Below, piece by piece: positions 1 to 6,172 of a stretch of 14,103 nt of DNA. A program made the translations under genes and the position numbers. Numbering within the stretch: the stretch's first letter is position 1; every line of letters begins with the position of its first letter. The DNA lies in assembly GCA_013619035.1 (NCBI GenBank), contig JABXKX010000300.1, positions 1 through 14,103 of the forward strand, written 5' to 3'. The stretch comes from Peptostreptococcaceae bacterium (GTDB taxonomy: Bacteria > Bacillota_A > Clostridia > Peptostreptococcales > Acidaminobacteraceae). The notes under the pieces are model-generated. The model was not told the origin of the DNA and searched no databases. It saw nothing but the letters and a program-made list of their open reading frames with translations.

Positions 1-1
1 A

Positions 2-367
2 TATGGTATTGTAGATGGTTTAAAATTAACAGACAGATTATATACGGTTAATGGAATGATTGAAAAGCCAAGTATTGAAGAAGCGCCGACAACAGTTGCT
101 GCTCTTGGAAGATATATATTAACACCAGCCATATTTGATATTTTAGAAACAACAGAACCTGGTAAAGGTGGAGAAATACAATTAACAGATGGTTTGATTG
201 AATTGGCACACAAAGAAGAGATGTTTGCTTATGATTTTGAAGGTATCAGATATGATACAGGTGATAAATTAGGATATTTAAAAGCAACGTGTGAATATGC
301 TTTAAGACATAACGAATTAAAGCAATCATTTAAAGAATATATAAAAGAATTAGCAGACACATTCTAA
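2..367 (+). CDS. galU: UTP--glucose-1-phosphate uridylyltransferase, C-terminal part (5' end outside window)
   Basis: This enzyme makes UDP-glucose from UTP and glucose-1-phosphate in the cytoplasm, supplying cell-wall, glycolipid and exopolysaccharide synthesis. The reading frame is already open at base 2, and only the last 121 codons are present out of a family length near 290. Family signatures seen are an IEKP segment followed by a GRYILTP segment, the GEIQLTD motif, and YDTGDKLGYLKA near the end, which matches the conserved sugar-nucleotide-binding C-terminus of GalU/GtaB. An in-frame ATG at 56 is internal and should not be taken as the start. A hairpin terminator follows the stop directly, so this is the last gene of its transcript. 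The GalU/GtaB assignment is strong. Which paralogue it is (gtaB, yngB-like, etc.) cannot be told from the C-terminus. Confidence 0.93.
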   Translation, partial: YGIVDGLKLTDRLYTVNGMIEKPSIEEAPTTVAALGRYILTPAIFDILETTEPGKGGEIQLTDGLIELAHKEEMFAYDFEGIRYDTGDKLGYLKATCEYALRHNELKQSFKEYIKELADTF

Positions 368-369
368 AT

Positions 370-400
370 TAAATCCCAAGCAAATGCTTGGGATTTATTA
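370..400 (+). terminator. Rho-independent terminator of galU
   Basis: A perfect 12-bp stem (370-381 with 386-397) closes a 4-nt AAAT loop three bases after the galU stop codon. The tail (TTATTATGTT) is only moderately T-rich. The position and stem strength make termination likely. Confidence 0.75.
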
Positions 401-415
401 TGTTAACCGAAGTTT

Positions 416-452
416 AATCGCGCGATAACAATTTCTTATTCGTGCGATTTTT
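416..452 (+). terminator. Second hairpin with T-run, overlapping the next promoter
   Basis: The arms AATCGCGCGA (416-425) and TCGTGCGATT (440-449) pair over 10 bp with one G-U wobble and a 14-nt loop, followed by TTT (450-452). It could be a backup terminator for galU. Its last bases run into the -35 box of the next gene, so it could also act as an operator-like dyad or shield that promoter from readthrough. The sequence does not decide between these. Confidence 0.5.
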
Positions 453-479
453 GACTAAAATCGTTCGAAGTGGTATATT
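451..479 (+). promoter_or_regulatory. SigA-type promoter for the Phd-Uma2 gene
   Basis: TTGACT (451-456), a 17-bp spacer and TATATT (474-479), preceded by TG at 471-472 in extended -10 position. The predicted start is near 486, inside or just before the Shine-Dalgarno GGAGG (487-491), so the mRNA leader would be only about 13 nt. Confidence 0.75.
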
Positions 480-498
480 CTATTTAGGAGGTGTTACC

Positions 499-1227
499 AT
501 GTCTAAAACAATAACCGCTACAGAATTTAAAAAAAACCTAGGACATTACTTAGATTTGTCACAAACAAAAGAAGAAGTTTACATCACTAAGAACGGTTCG
601 AAAATTGCCAGACTAGCTCCAATTTATACAGATGCAGAAGAATATTTTATAGTCAAAGAGGAAGCTGAGTTTTATGGCAATCTGACGGTGAGTTATGATG
701 AGTTTATGGAAATGGCTGAGCATTCAGAACACCGATTAGAATATCTAAATGGTGATGTGTATCAGATGGCTTCACCATCGGTTTCACATCAAAAAGCCGT
801 AGGAAATATTCACTTTCTCTTTAGATTAGCTTTACAAAAACATAAATGTGATGTATTTGTATCACCGTTTGATGTTCACTTTTGGAAAAAAGACATTAAG
901 AATCCTGATGTATTACAACCAGATGTATTTATTGCCTGTGATACAAAAGAGAATATCAATGAAAAAGATCGTTATATGGGTATTCCAACATTGGTTGTAG
1001 AAGTTTTATCACCTAGTACAAGAAGTCGAGATATGATCTTTAAACTCAACAGTTATATGTTATCGGGTGTAAAAGAATATTGGGTAGTTGATTCTATTGA
1101 TAGACAGGTTATAGTGTATCTATTTGAAGGATTTACAATTAAACATTTAGACAGCTATAAATCAGGACAAATTAAGTCCTATACCTTTGATATGGAGGTT
1201 GATTTAAATGATGTATTCGATGCCTAA
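499..1227 (+). CDS. Fusion of a Phd/YefM antitoxin-like domain with a Uma2 (DUF820) nuclease-fold domain
   Basis: Predicted 242 aa. Residues 1-42 (ITATEFKKNLGHYLDL, then VYITKNGSKIARLAP) match the DNA-binding N-terminus of Phd/YefM antitoxins. Residues about 62-240 are a Uma2/DUF820 domain of the PD-(D/E)XK fold: RLEYLNGDVY with Glu81, SPSVSH, QPDVF with Asp142, VVEVLSPST with Glu168 and a downstream Lys182, then GVKEYWVVD. These are the expected catalytic-type acidic residues and lysine, so the nuclease fold looks intact. The ATG at 499 is preferred over an in-frame GTG at 442 because TAGGAGGTG stands 6-8 nt upstream and 442 lies in the hairpin and before the promoter. The next gene starts inside its 3' end. 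Uma2 proteins are widespread and poorly characterised. A link to defence, addiction or mobile DNA is inference. Domain identity is confident; the role is unknown. Confidence 0.85.
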   Translation: MSKTITATEFKKNLGHYLDLSQTKEEVYITKNGSKIARLAPIYTDAEEYFIVKEEAEFYGNLTVSYDEFMEMAEHSEHRLEYLNGDVYQMASPSVSHQKAVGNIHFLFRLALQKHKCDVFVSPFDVHFWKKDIKNPDVLQPDVFIACDTKENINEKDRYMGIPTLVVEVLSPSTRSRDMIFKLNSYMLSGVKEYWVVDSIDRQVIVYLFEGFTIKHLDSYKSGQIKSYTFDMEVDLNDVFDA

Positions 1228-1417
1228 AGTCCTAAAAAATATCGAACAGTTAGATTTTAAGAATAATTTTGAACTGATTCTGGATGATGTTAATGTGAAT
1301 AAGGTAAAATATCTTATTAATTGTGGTTCGTGTAAATCAGTGTTACTGTCGTCAGACGAATGGATTAGTATTACGAATCAATTATCATATATAATGCATG
1401 ATGAAGTGGCTGATTAA
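1208..1417 (+). CDS. Small Phd/YefM-like protein (putative antitoxin-like partner of the Uma2 fusion)
   Basis: Predicted 69 aa, starting 20 nt before the end of the Phd-Uma2 gene. GGAGG at 1194-1198 is 9 nt from ATG 1208; ATG 1211 is also possible. The second half, KSVLLSSDEWISITNQLSYIM, resembles the conserved central part of YefM/Phd antitoxins (AVLMSLEEYNSLEETAYLL type). The first half (MPKVLKNIEQLDFKNN...) is less typical. No RelE- or Doc-like toxin follows. The gene is translationally coupled to the nuclease-fold gene, so the two products are probably used together. It may regulate or neutralise the Uma2 protein, but this is inference. Its stop codon overlaps that of the racemase gene on the other strand. 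Confidence 0.65.
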   Translation: MMYSMPKVLKNIEQLDFKNNFELILDDVNVNKVKYLINCGSCKSVLLSSDEWISITNQLSYIMHDEVAD

Positions 1418-1430
1418 GTCGCTTCTTTTA
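1403..1430 (+). terminator. Possible terminator spanning two convergent stop codons
   Basis: GAAGTGGC (1403-1410) pairs with GTCGCTTC (1418-1425) over 8 bp including two G-U wobbles, with a 7-nt loop and a TTTTA tail on the plus strand. The loop contains TTAA (1414-1417), the stop codon of both flanking genes. On the minus strand there is no T-run, so it would work mainly for the plus-strand transcript. Confidence 0.4.
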
Positions 1431-2067
1431 ATTCAGCACCTGCTGACTTTACTGCTACCCTTGCTAATATTTCTGTTGGATCAATCAGTGGAATAGACGT
1501 ATCCTCTTGATTGAAGATAAGAGGTAATTCTGTACAACCCAATATAATACTGTCAACATGAGTGATCTGTTCAAGAATAGAAGATTTTGTATTATCATTG
1601 ATTTTGCCATATTGTTTGTAGTCGTAAATCAGTTCAGTTATTTTTGTACGAATCTCTTTGTTTGGGTAGAGTACTCCTTTGTATAAATCTGCAGCATAAG
1701 TACCTTGCGTAGCAAATAACATAACTCTTCCTTCGACTAGTTTTCTAGTTTCCTTCATCATATGAATCATTGGAATACTGATTTCTTTTTTTAAATCCTC
1801 ATAAAAATAATGAGCTGTATTGCATGGCATCAAAAGTATATCAGCCCCGGCGGCTTCTAATCTTTTAATCCCTTCTATCATTTTATGAACAGGATTATTC
1901 TCTTTCGTTAAAATATAATGTGTACGATCTGGAATTTCTGCAAAATTATCAACAATAATATGCAAATGATCTTGATCGCAAGTAACTGCAGTGTTATTAA
2001 CAATTTTTGAAAATAGATCAACTGTTGCCATTGCTCCCATACCGCCTAATATACCAATAGTCTTCAT
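1414..2067 (-). CDS. Aspartate/glutamate racemase family protein
   Basis: Predicted 217 aa, slightly shorter than the 228-235 typical of aspartate racemases. This is a PLP-independent racemase family that inverts amino acid stereochemistry with two cysteines as acid and base. Both are present: Cys82 in LLMPCNTAHYF and Cys178 in ILGCTELPL. The N-terminus MKTIGILGGMGAMATVDLF is the family's opening motif, and VDNFAEIPDRT is typical of the aspartate racemase/YgeA branch. The ATG at 2067 has AAAGGAG upstream on the minus strand. It is divergent from a LysR-type gene across 91 bp, the usual layout for a LysR target. The exact substrate (Asp, Glu or a broad amino acid range) cannot be told from sequence. 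Confidence 0.88.
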   Translation of the reverse strand: MKTIGILGGMGAMATVDLFSKIVNNTAVTCDQDHLHIIVDNFAEIPDRTHYILTKENNPVHKMIEGIKRLEAAGADILLMPCNTAHYFYEDLKKEISIPMIHMMKETRKLVEGRVMLFATQGTYAADLYKGVLYPNKEIRTKITELIYDYKQYGKINDNTKSSILEQITHVDSIILGCTELPLIFNQEDTSIPLIDPTEILARVAVKSAGAELKEAT

Positions 2068-2098
2068 AAGTTTCTCCTTTATAACAGTATTGTACTAT

Positions 2099-2143
2099 GA
2101 TATGATTAATACGAGAAATACATATAATGTAGGCTATTAATAC
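2099..2143. promoter_or_regulatory. Divergent racemase/lysR control region with repeated ATTAATAC
   Basis: The intergenic stretch 2068-2158 carries the 8-bp element ATTAATAC at 2105-2112 and 2136-2143, 31 bp apart (about three helical turns). The second lies in the perfect palindrome TATTAATA (2135-2142). TATAAT at 2123-2128 is a candidate -10 for lysR, without a good -35. On the minus strand TACAAT (2089-2094) is a candidate -10 for the racemase, also with a weak -35, as expected for an activator-dependent promoter. The LysR link is inference. Confidence 0.45.
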
Positions 2144-2158
2144 TAAAAGGATATAAAT

Positions 2159-3013
2159 ATGAATATAAAAAGACTAGAGTATTTTTTAGAAATAGCAGAA
2201 ACTTTGAATATCACAAAGGCAGCTGAAAATCTTCATATGTCACAACCACCTTTAACACATCAACTGAAACTTTTAGAAGAAGAATTAGAAACTAAATTAT
2301 TTACGCGTACAACTAGGAAACTAGAAATTACTGAAGCGGGTGAAAAACTTAAAACAAGGGCATTACAGATTATTGAATTGATGCATACAACTAAAGAAGA
2401 AGTAATTTCTATTAAAGAAGGATTGGTTAAAGATCTTAAAATTGGATTTGTTGCATCATCTGCAGCATTGTTGTCACCTGAAAAATTGATAGACTTTCAC
2501 AAACTTCATGATAATATTTCATTTACGATGAAAGAAGGTAATACCCATAAAATATTGGATCTTTTAAATCATGGTCTTATTGATGTTGGTTTGGTTAGAA
2601 CACCATTTAATGGTGAAAAATATTATATTGAGTATTTGGATTCAGAACCGATGATAGCAGTTTATGATCCAAGTGTCTATTCTTTGGAAGATACAATAGA
2701 GATGAAATCTCTAAAAGAGTTGCCCTTGGTACTCGATAGAAGATTTCTTGATTTAATTGTTACAACTGCTCATAATTCAGGCATTGAACCTAAGATAATC
2801 TGTAATGGTGAGGATTCAAGATCACTTCTTGCATGGACTGAAGCAGGACTTGGCGTGGCGGTTTTACCTTATAGCGGGAAGGCGTTTATAAAAAGTTCTA
2901 ATCTAAATTACTCGGTTATAAACGCAAGTGCTTTAGAAACGAGACCTGCTATAGTGATGTTAAAGAACAATCAAAAGTCTATCATTAAAGACTTAATTAA
3001 TATTATTAAATGA
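2159..3013 (+). CDS. LysR family transcriptional regulator
   Basis: Predicted 284 aa, close to the usual 290-300. Residues 1-60 form the winged HTH: MNIKRLEYFLEIAETLNITKAA, then SQPPLTHQLKLLEEEL and the LFTRTTRKLEITEAGEKL wing. Residues about 88-284 form the periplasmic-binding-protein-like effector domain, opening with LKIGFVASSAALLSP and including DVGLVRTP. Translation starts at ATG 2159 with AAAGG at 2146-2150. LysR proteins usually sense a small metabolite and activate a divergent gene, so the racemase is the obvious candidate target. An amino acid or derived compound as effector is inference. The C-terminus is complete and ends in TGA. No U-tailed terminator is evident after it; a 12-bp perfect palindrome TTTAGTACTAAA lies at 3016-3027. 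Confidence 0.9.
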   Translation: MNIKRLEYFLEIAETLNITKAAENLHMSQPPLTHQLKLLEEELETKLFTRTTRKLEITEAGEKLKTRALQIIELMHTTKEEVISIKEGLVKDLKIGFVASSAALLSPEKLIDFHKLHDNISFTMKEGNTHKILDLLNHGLIDVGLVRTPFNGEKYYIEYLDSEPMIAVYDPSVYSLEDTIEMKSLKELPLVLDRRFLDLIVTTAHNSGIEPKIICNGEDSRSLLAWTEAGLGVAVLPYSGKAFIKSSNLNYSVINASALETRPAIVMLKNNQKSIIKDLINIIK

Positions 3014-3073
3014 CATTTAGTACTAAAAATCCAATTATCTTTCCTTTAGAATGAAGTTGAGGGGGAGATACAT

Positions 3074-3145
3074 ATGAAATTGTATTTAAAAGATAATCAG
3101 GGACAGAACACAATTGCTATCTATTATGTTAAATGGTGCTTGTAA
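3074..3145 (+). CDS. Possible 23-aa small ORF upstream of the toxin-antitoxin pair
   Basis: ATG 3074 is preceded by GGGGGAG at 3061-3067 with a 6-nt spacer, a ribosome binding site as good as those of the large genes here. It opens a 23-codon frame (MKLYLKDNQGQNTIAIYY...) ending at TAA 3143-3145. I recognise no family and see no signal peptide or membrane segment. It could be a real small protein, a leader peptide, or the start of a gene whose remainder has been lost. The strong binding site is the only real support. Confidence 0.3.
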   Translation: MKLYLKDNQGQNTIAIYYVKWCL

Positions 3146-3165
3146 TGCATATGTGCACTTGTTGC

Positions 3166-3194
3166 TTTACAAACTATCGTGATTGATGTATGCT
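3166..3194 (+). promoter_or_regulatory. Promoter of the relB-yoeB type operon
   Basis: TTTACA (3166-3171), a 17-bp spacer and TATGCT (3189-3194). The predicted start is near 3201, leaving a leader of about 17 nt that holds AAGGAG (3203-3208). Autoregulation by the antitoxin is usual for such operons, but no clear dyad operator is visible here. Confidence 0.6.
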
Positions 3195-3217
3195 TTATAT
3201 ATAAGGAGTGTGATGAT

Positions 3218-3478
3218 ATGTCTACAAAAAGTGTTAACTTTAGGATCGATGAAAAACTGAAAAATGATGCTGATTCCATTCTTGATGAAATTGGTTTAAG
3301 TATGACTTCGGCATTAACTTTATTTCTTAAACAAGTTGTTAACAAAAGAGCTATTCCTTTTAAGTTGGAAGCTGAAGACCCATTTTATTCTTTAGAGAAT
3401 CAATTGCTAATCGCTGAGAGATTGGAAGAATATAAGGCGAAACACTATAAGGAACATGAATTAATCGAGGAAGATTAA
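3218..3478 (+). CDS. RelB/DinJ family antitoxin
   Basis: Predicted 86 aa. The N-terminal half is a ribbon-helix-helix DNA-binding and dimerisation domain of the RelB/DinJ type: SVNFRIDEKLKNDADSIL, then EIGLSMTSALTLFLKQVV and the RAIPF turn. The charged C-terminal half (about residues 48-86) is the expected toxin-wrapping tail. It should neutralise the downstream toxin and repress its own promoter. ATG 3218 is chosen because AAGGAG lies 9 nt upstream; an in-frame GTG at 3179 would place the start before the predicted transcription start. The stop codon shares its last A with the toxin start (TAATG), giving tight translational coupling. Confidence 0.92.
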   Translation: MSTKSVNFRIDEKLKNDADSILDEIGLSMTSALTLFLKQVVNKRAIPFKLEAEDPFYSLENQLLIAERLEEYKAKHYKEHELIEED

Positions 3479-3738
3479 TGAAGAAGATATGGCTAGATGG
3501 TGCATGGGAAGAATACTTGCAATGGCTAACAAAGGATAAAAAACTATTCAAGAAAATAAATGAACTCATTAAAAGCATCAATAGAAATGGATATAACTGT
3601 ATTGGTAAACCAGAACAATTGTCTGGAAATCTTTCAGGTTGGTGGAGTGTTAGGATAGATAAGAAAAATAGAATTGTATTTAAATTGGAAAATCAAACAA
3701 TTGTAATCCTGCAATGTGGATCTCATTATAATGAATAA
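3478..3738 (+). CDS. yoeB: Txe/YoeB family mRNA interferase toxin
   Basis: Predicted 86 aa (E. coli YoeB is 84). YoeB-type toxins have a RelE fold, bind the ribosome and cut mRNA near the start codon. Conserved parts seen are IKSINRNGY, GKPEQL, NLSGWWSVRID, NRIVF and the terminal GSHYNE. Residues equivalent to the YoeB active site fall at the same numbers: Glu46, Arg65, His83 and Tyr84, and Arg59 is also kept, so the toxin looks functional. It follows the antitoxin with a 1-nt overlap. YoeB toxins most often pair with YefM antitoxins; here the partner is RelB/DinJ-like. The operon ends in a palindromic terminator five bases later. Confidence 0.93.
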   Translation: MKKIWLDGAWEEYLQWLTKDKKLFKKINELIKSINRNGYNCIGKPEQLSGNLSGWWSVRIDKKNRIVFKLENQTIVILQCGSHYNE

Positions 3739-3773
3739 AAATAGGACAGATCATATGATCTGTCCTTTAGTAT
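3737..3773. terminator. Bidirectional terminator between yoeB and pepV (24-bp perfect palindrome)
   Basis: Bases 3743-3766 form a perfect palindrome beginning AGGACAGATC and centred on CATATG. Read on the minus strand it is followed by ATTTTTATT (from 3742 downward), a good U-tail for pepV. Read on the plus strand it is followed by TTAGTATTTATTT for the toxin operon. Confidence 0.8.
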
Positions 3774-5162
3774 TTATTTAGCCAATTCAAATATTGCTGA
3801 TGCATATATTTGAGAGGTTTTTACTAAGTTTTCAATTGAAATGAATTCATTCTTTTGATGCGCAAGTTCTGGATCACCAGGGAAGACGCCACCAAATGCT
3901 ACTGCATTATCCATAGCTCTTGCATAAGTACCACCACCTGTAGTAGAAGGTTCACTCATATCACCTGTGTGGTCTTGATAAACTTTCATTAACTTCACAA
4001 TTAATTCATGATCTTTCGGGAAGTAGATTGGTTTCATATGATCATGTAAAGTATAATTCATACCAATTTCTTTAAATGAATTCTTAATACCGTTTTCCAC
4101 ATTGTTATATGGTGTTGTGATTGGATATCTTGCATTGATAACCAGTTCAACGCCGTCTTTATTTAAGTCAACTTTTCCAACATTATATGATAATTTGCCT
4201 GAATCTTCATCTTCAAAACTACAACCAGCACGTTGTCCATTGTAATCAAGTCCGATAGTTCTTTCAAAGAAACGGATAAATCCAGATAAATCACCCAATT
4301 TCAGATCCAAAACATTGATGAAGTTTAATAAATGAGAAATTGCATTAACACCATTTTCTGGTGTAGAACCATGTGCGGAAATACCTTTTGAATATATTGT
4401 AGTAATACCATCATGTTTTTCTAATCTAAGGTCACCACCACAATCAGCCATATACGCTTTCATCATTGAATCAATTGGATACGTTTCAATAATTTCTGCT
4501 TCAGCCCAATCCGGTACCATATTAGGTGCATTACCACCTTTGATAGAAATGACATCAACGCCACCATCTTCTATTAATTCTTTAAATTCTTTTTTAACAT
4601 CAAAGATCATGATTCCTTTTTCACCATGACATGCTGGGAAGTTTGAATCTGGTGTGAATGCCATAGTAGGAGTTTCTTCATGTTCTAGATAGTAATTGAT
4701 ACCAGCCCATCCTGTTTCCTCGTTAAGGCCAAAGATAATTCTAATACGTTTATTCAGCTTTTCGCCTGAATCCAGTAAAGCTTTCATAGCATAAAGCGTT
4801 GCAATAGCAGGTCCTTTATCGTCTAAAGTACCTCTACCATAGATTTTGCCATCATCAATAATAGCACCATATGGATCGAAGTCCCATCCATCACCTTCTG
4901 GTACAACATCCAAATGTACTAAGATACCAACCATTTCATCGCCTGCGCCTATTTCAGCATATCCAGCATAGTTGTCTACATTTTTTGTTTTAAACCCAAG
5001 CTTATCAGCTAAGTTTAAGGTATAAATCAAACAATCATGAACGACTTTACCAAAAGGCATATCTCCGTCTTTTTTTCCTTCAACAGATGGAAACTTCAAA
5101 ATATCTTGCATTGATGTTACCATGTCATTTTGCATATCAGCAATTGCATTATTAAATTTCAT
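3774..5162 (-). CDS. pepV: Dipeptidase PepV (M20 family, Zn-dependent)
   Basis: Predicted 462 aa, matching the PepV length (about 465-470). A cytoplasmic di-zinc dipeptidase acting on dipeptides, including Xaa-His types, in peptide use. M20 hallmarks are in order: HLDVVPEGDGWDFDPYGA (first zinc His and Asp near the N-terminus), GRGTLDDKGP with the bridging Asp, GLNEETGW with the catalytic and metal Glu pair, FTPDSNFP, SAHGSTPENG in the lid domain, and TTGGGTYARAM plus LAHQKNEF with the last zinc His near the C-terminus. ATG 5162 has AAGGGGGA upstream on the minus strand. It is a single-gene unit, divergent from the EFR1 operon and ending in the shared terminator. No truncation is seen. Confidence 0.93.
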   Translation of the reverse strand: MKFNNAIADMQNDMVTSMQDILKFPSVEGKKDGDMPFGKVVHDCLIYTLNLADKLGFKTKNVDNYAGYAEIGAGDEMVGILVHLDVVPEGDGWDFDPYGAIIDDGKIYGRGTLDDKGPAIATLYAMKALLDSGEKLNKRIRIIFGLNEETGWAGINYYLEHEETPTMAFTPDSNFPACHGEKGIMIFDVKKEFKELIEDGGVDVISIKGGNAPNMVPDWAEAEIIETYPIDSMMKAYMADCGGDLRLEKHDGITTIYSKGISAHGSTPENGVNAISHLLNFINVLDLKLGDLSGFIRFFERTIGLDYNGQRAGCSFEDEDSGKLSYNVGKVDLNKDGVELVINARYPITTPYNNVENGIKNSFKEIGMNYTLHDHMKPIYFPKDHELIVKLMKVYQDHTGDMSEPSTTGGGTYARAMDNAVAFGGVFPGDPELAHQKNEFISIENLVKTSQIYASAIFELAK

Positions 5163-5230
5163 AATTTTATTCCCCCTTATTATTTACCTCAATTGTACCG
5201 TGACTCGAAATGAAATACCAGTAAATTTAG

Positions 5231-5251
5231 TTTTACTTTATATTTTACTTT
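5231..5251. repeat. Tandem TTTTACTTT direct repeat between divergent pepV and EFR1 genes
   Basis: TTTTACTTT occurs at 5231-5239 and 5243-5251, 12 bp apart, in the intergenic region upstream of the EFR1 promoter. It may be a binding site or simple low-complexity DNA. The rest of 5163-5321 holds the EFR1 promoter and only a weak candidate pepV -10 (TACAAT on the minus strand, 5192-5197). Confidence 0.35.
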
Positions 5252-5263
5252 TTTGTGGCAAAA

Positions 5264-5291
5264 TTGAGTAAGAGGTTTACTATAATATAAA
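5264..5291 (+). promoter_or_regulatory. Promoter of the EFR1-methyltransferase-GNAT operon
   Basis: TTGAGT (5264-5269), a 16-bp spacer and TATAAA (5286-5291). An overlapping TATAAT at 5281-5286 lacks a matching -35. The expected transcript starts near 5298, 24 nt before the ATG. Confidence 0.6.
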
Positions 5292-5321
5292 TCGGTGTAA
5301 GAATAATATTGAGGTGATAGT

Positions 5322-6146
5322 ATGTATGATATTTATTATTTTTCAGGTACGGGTAATACAAAAGCAGTTGCGACGTTATTAAAAAATAAGTTAACTTGTC
5401 AGATGTATTCTATAGAAGAAACATCTACAGTTGTAAACGATATGGTCTTAATGTTTCCGATACATGGATTAGGAACACCCGAAATAGTACTTTCATGGTT
5501 AAAAACATTGCCAATTGCGTCTCATAAAGTGGCTATCATTACGACCGGTGCAGATTATATTAATATCAATAAAAATGCTACTCAATCAGCAATTAAAATA
5601 CTATCTGATAAAGGATATGATGTTTGTTATGATCGGATTGTTGTGATGGCTTCAAACTTTGCTTTTGGGTATCCTGATGCATTTAATAAACAGCTCTATG
5701 AAGTGGCTAAAGAAAAAGTAGAAGATATAACAAATGATTTGAATCATCAGATCATTAGACGTTATGAAAGTTCATATACCATTAGCTTGAGTCAAATGCT
5801 TTATTACTTAGAGAGCAGGTGGGGTGCAAAATCATTTGGTTTGTCTCTAAGAACAAAAGATACATGTACAAAATGTATGATATGTGTTAAACTATGTCCT
5901 CGTAATAACATTGTTTTTAAAAGAGACAAAATTAGATTTAAAAGCCGTTGTATGATGTGTATGAGGTGTGTTTATAACTGCCCTGTACAGGCCATTCATT
6001 CAGTAGGGATGAATTTTGCTATTTTATCCAAAGGATATAACATTGAAAAAATTATTCGGAGTCCTATTACGGATAAGTTTGTGACCCAAGAAACAAAAGG
6101 ATTCTATAAACATTTCATTAACTATATAGAAGATAAGACGATTTGA
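5322..6146 (+). CDS. EFR1-type iron-sulfur flavoprotein (flavodoxin domain plus two [4Fe-4S] clusters)
   Basis: Predicted 274 aa, typical for the EFR1 family. An N-terminal flavodoxin-like domain opens with IYYFSGTGNTKAVA (phosphate-binding loop at residues 8-14), followed by FPIHGLGTPEIVL and IITTGADY segments. Residues 182-192 (CTKCMICVKLCP) and 210-220 (CMMCMRCVYNCP) are two full CxxCxxCxxxCP ferredoxin motifs, so both clusters should bind. Such proteins are cytoplasmic electron carriers in anaerobes; the partner is not known. GAGGTG (5311-5316) supports ATG 5322. It leads an operon with a methyltransferase 26 bp downstream, suggesting shared expression but not a proven shared pathway. Confidence 0.88.
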   Translation: MYDIYYFSGTGNTKAVATLLKNKLTCQMYSIEETSTVVNDMVLMFPIHGLGTPEIVLSWLKTLPIASHKVAIITTGADYININKNATQSAIKILSDKGYDVCYDRIVVMASNFAFGYPDAFNKQLYEVAKEKVEDITNDLNHQIIRRYESSYTISLSQMLYYLESRWGAKSFGLSLRTKDTCTKCMICVKLCPRNNIVFKRDKIRFKSRCMMCMRCVYNCPVQAIHSVGMNFAILSKGYNIEKIIRSPITDKFVTQETKGFYKHFINYIEDKTI

Positions 6147-6172
6147 AGATATGATAAACAAAAGGGGAAATT

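Noticed and set aside
442..498. In-frame GTG start 19 codons upstream of the Phd-Uma2 ATG
   Set aside because: It lies inside a hairpin and before the predicted promoter, without a binding site. ATG 499 has an ideal one and begins the Phd-like domain directly.
3179..3217. Upstream GTG start for the RelB-like antitoxin
   Set aside because: It falls between the -35 and -10 boxes. ATG 3218 has AAGGAG and gives a normal family N-terminus.
3124..3581. Two minus-strand open frames of 73 codons across the toxin-antitoxin genes
   Set aside because: They lie opposite well-supported genes, have no binding sites and no recognisable protein features.
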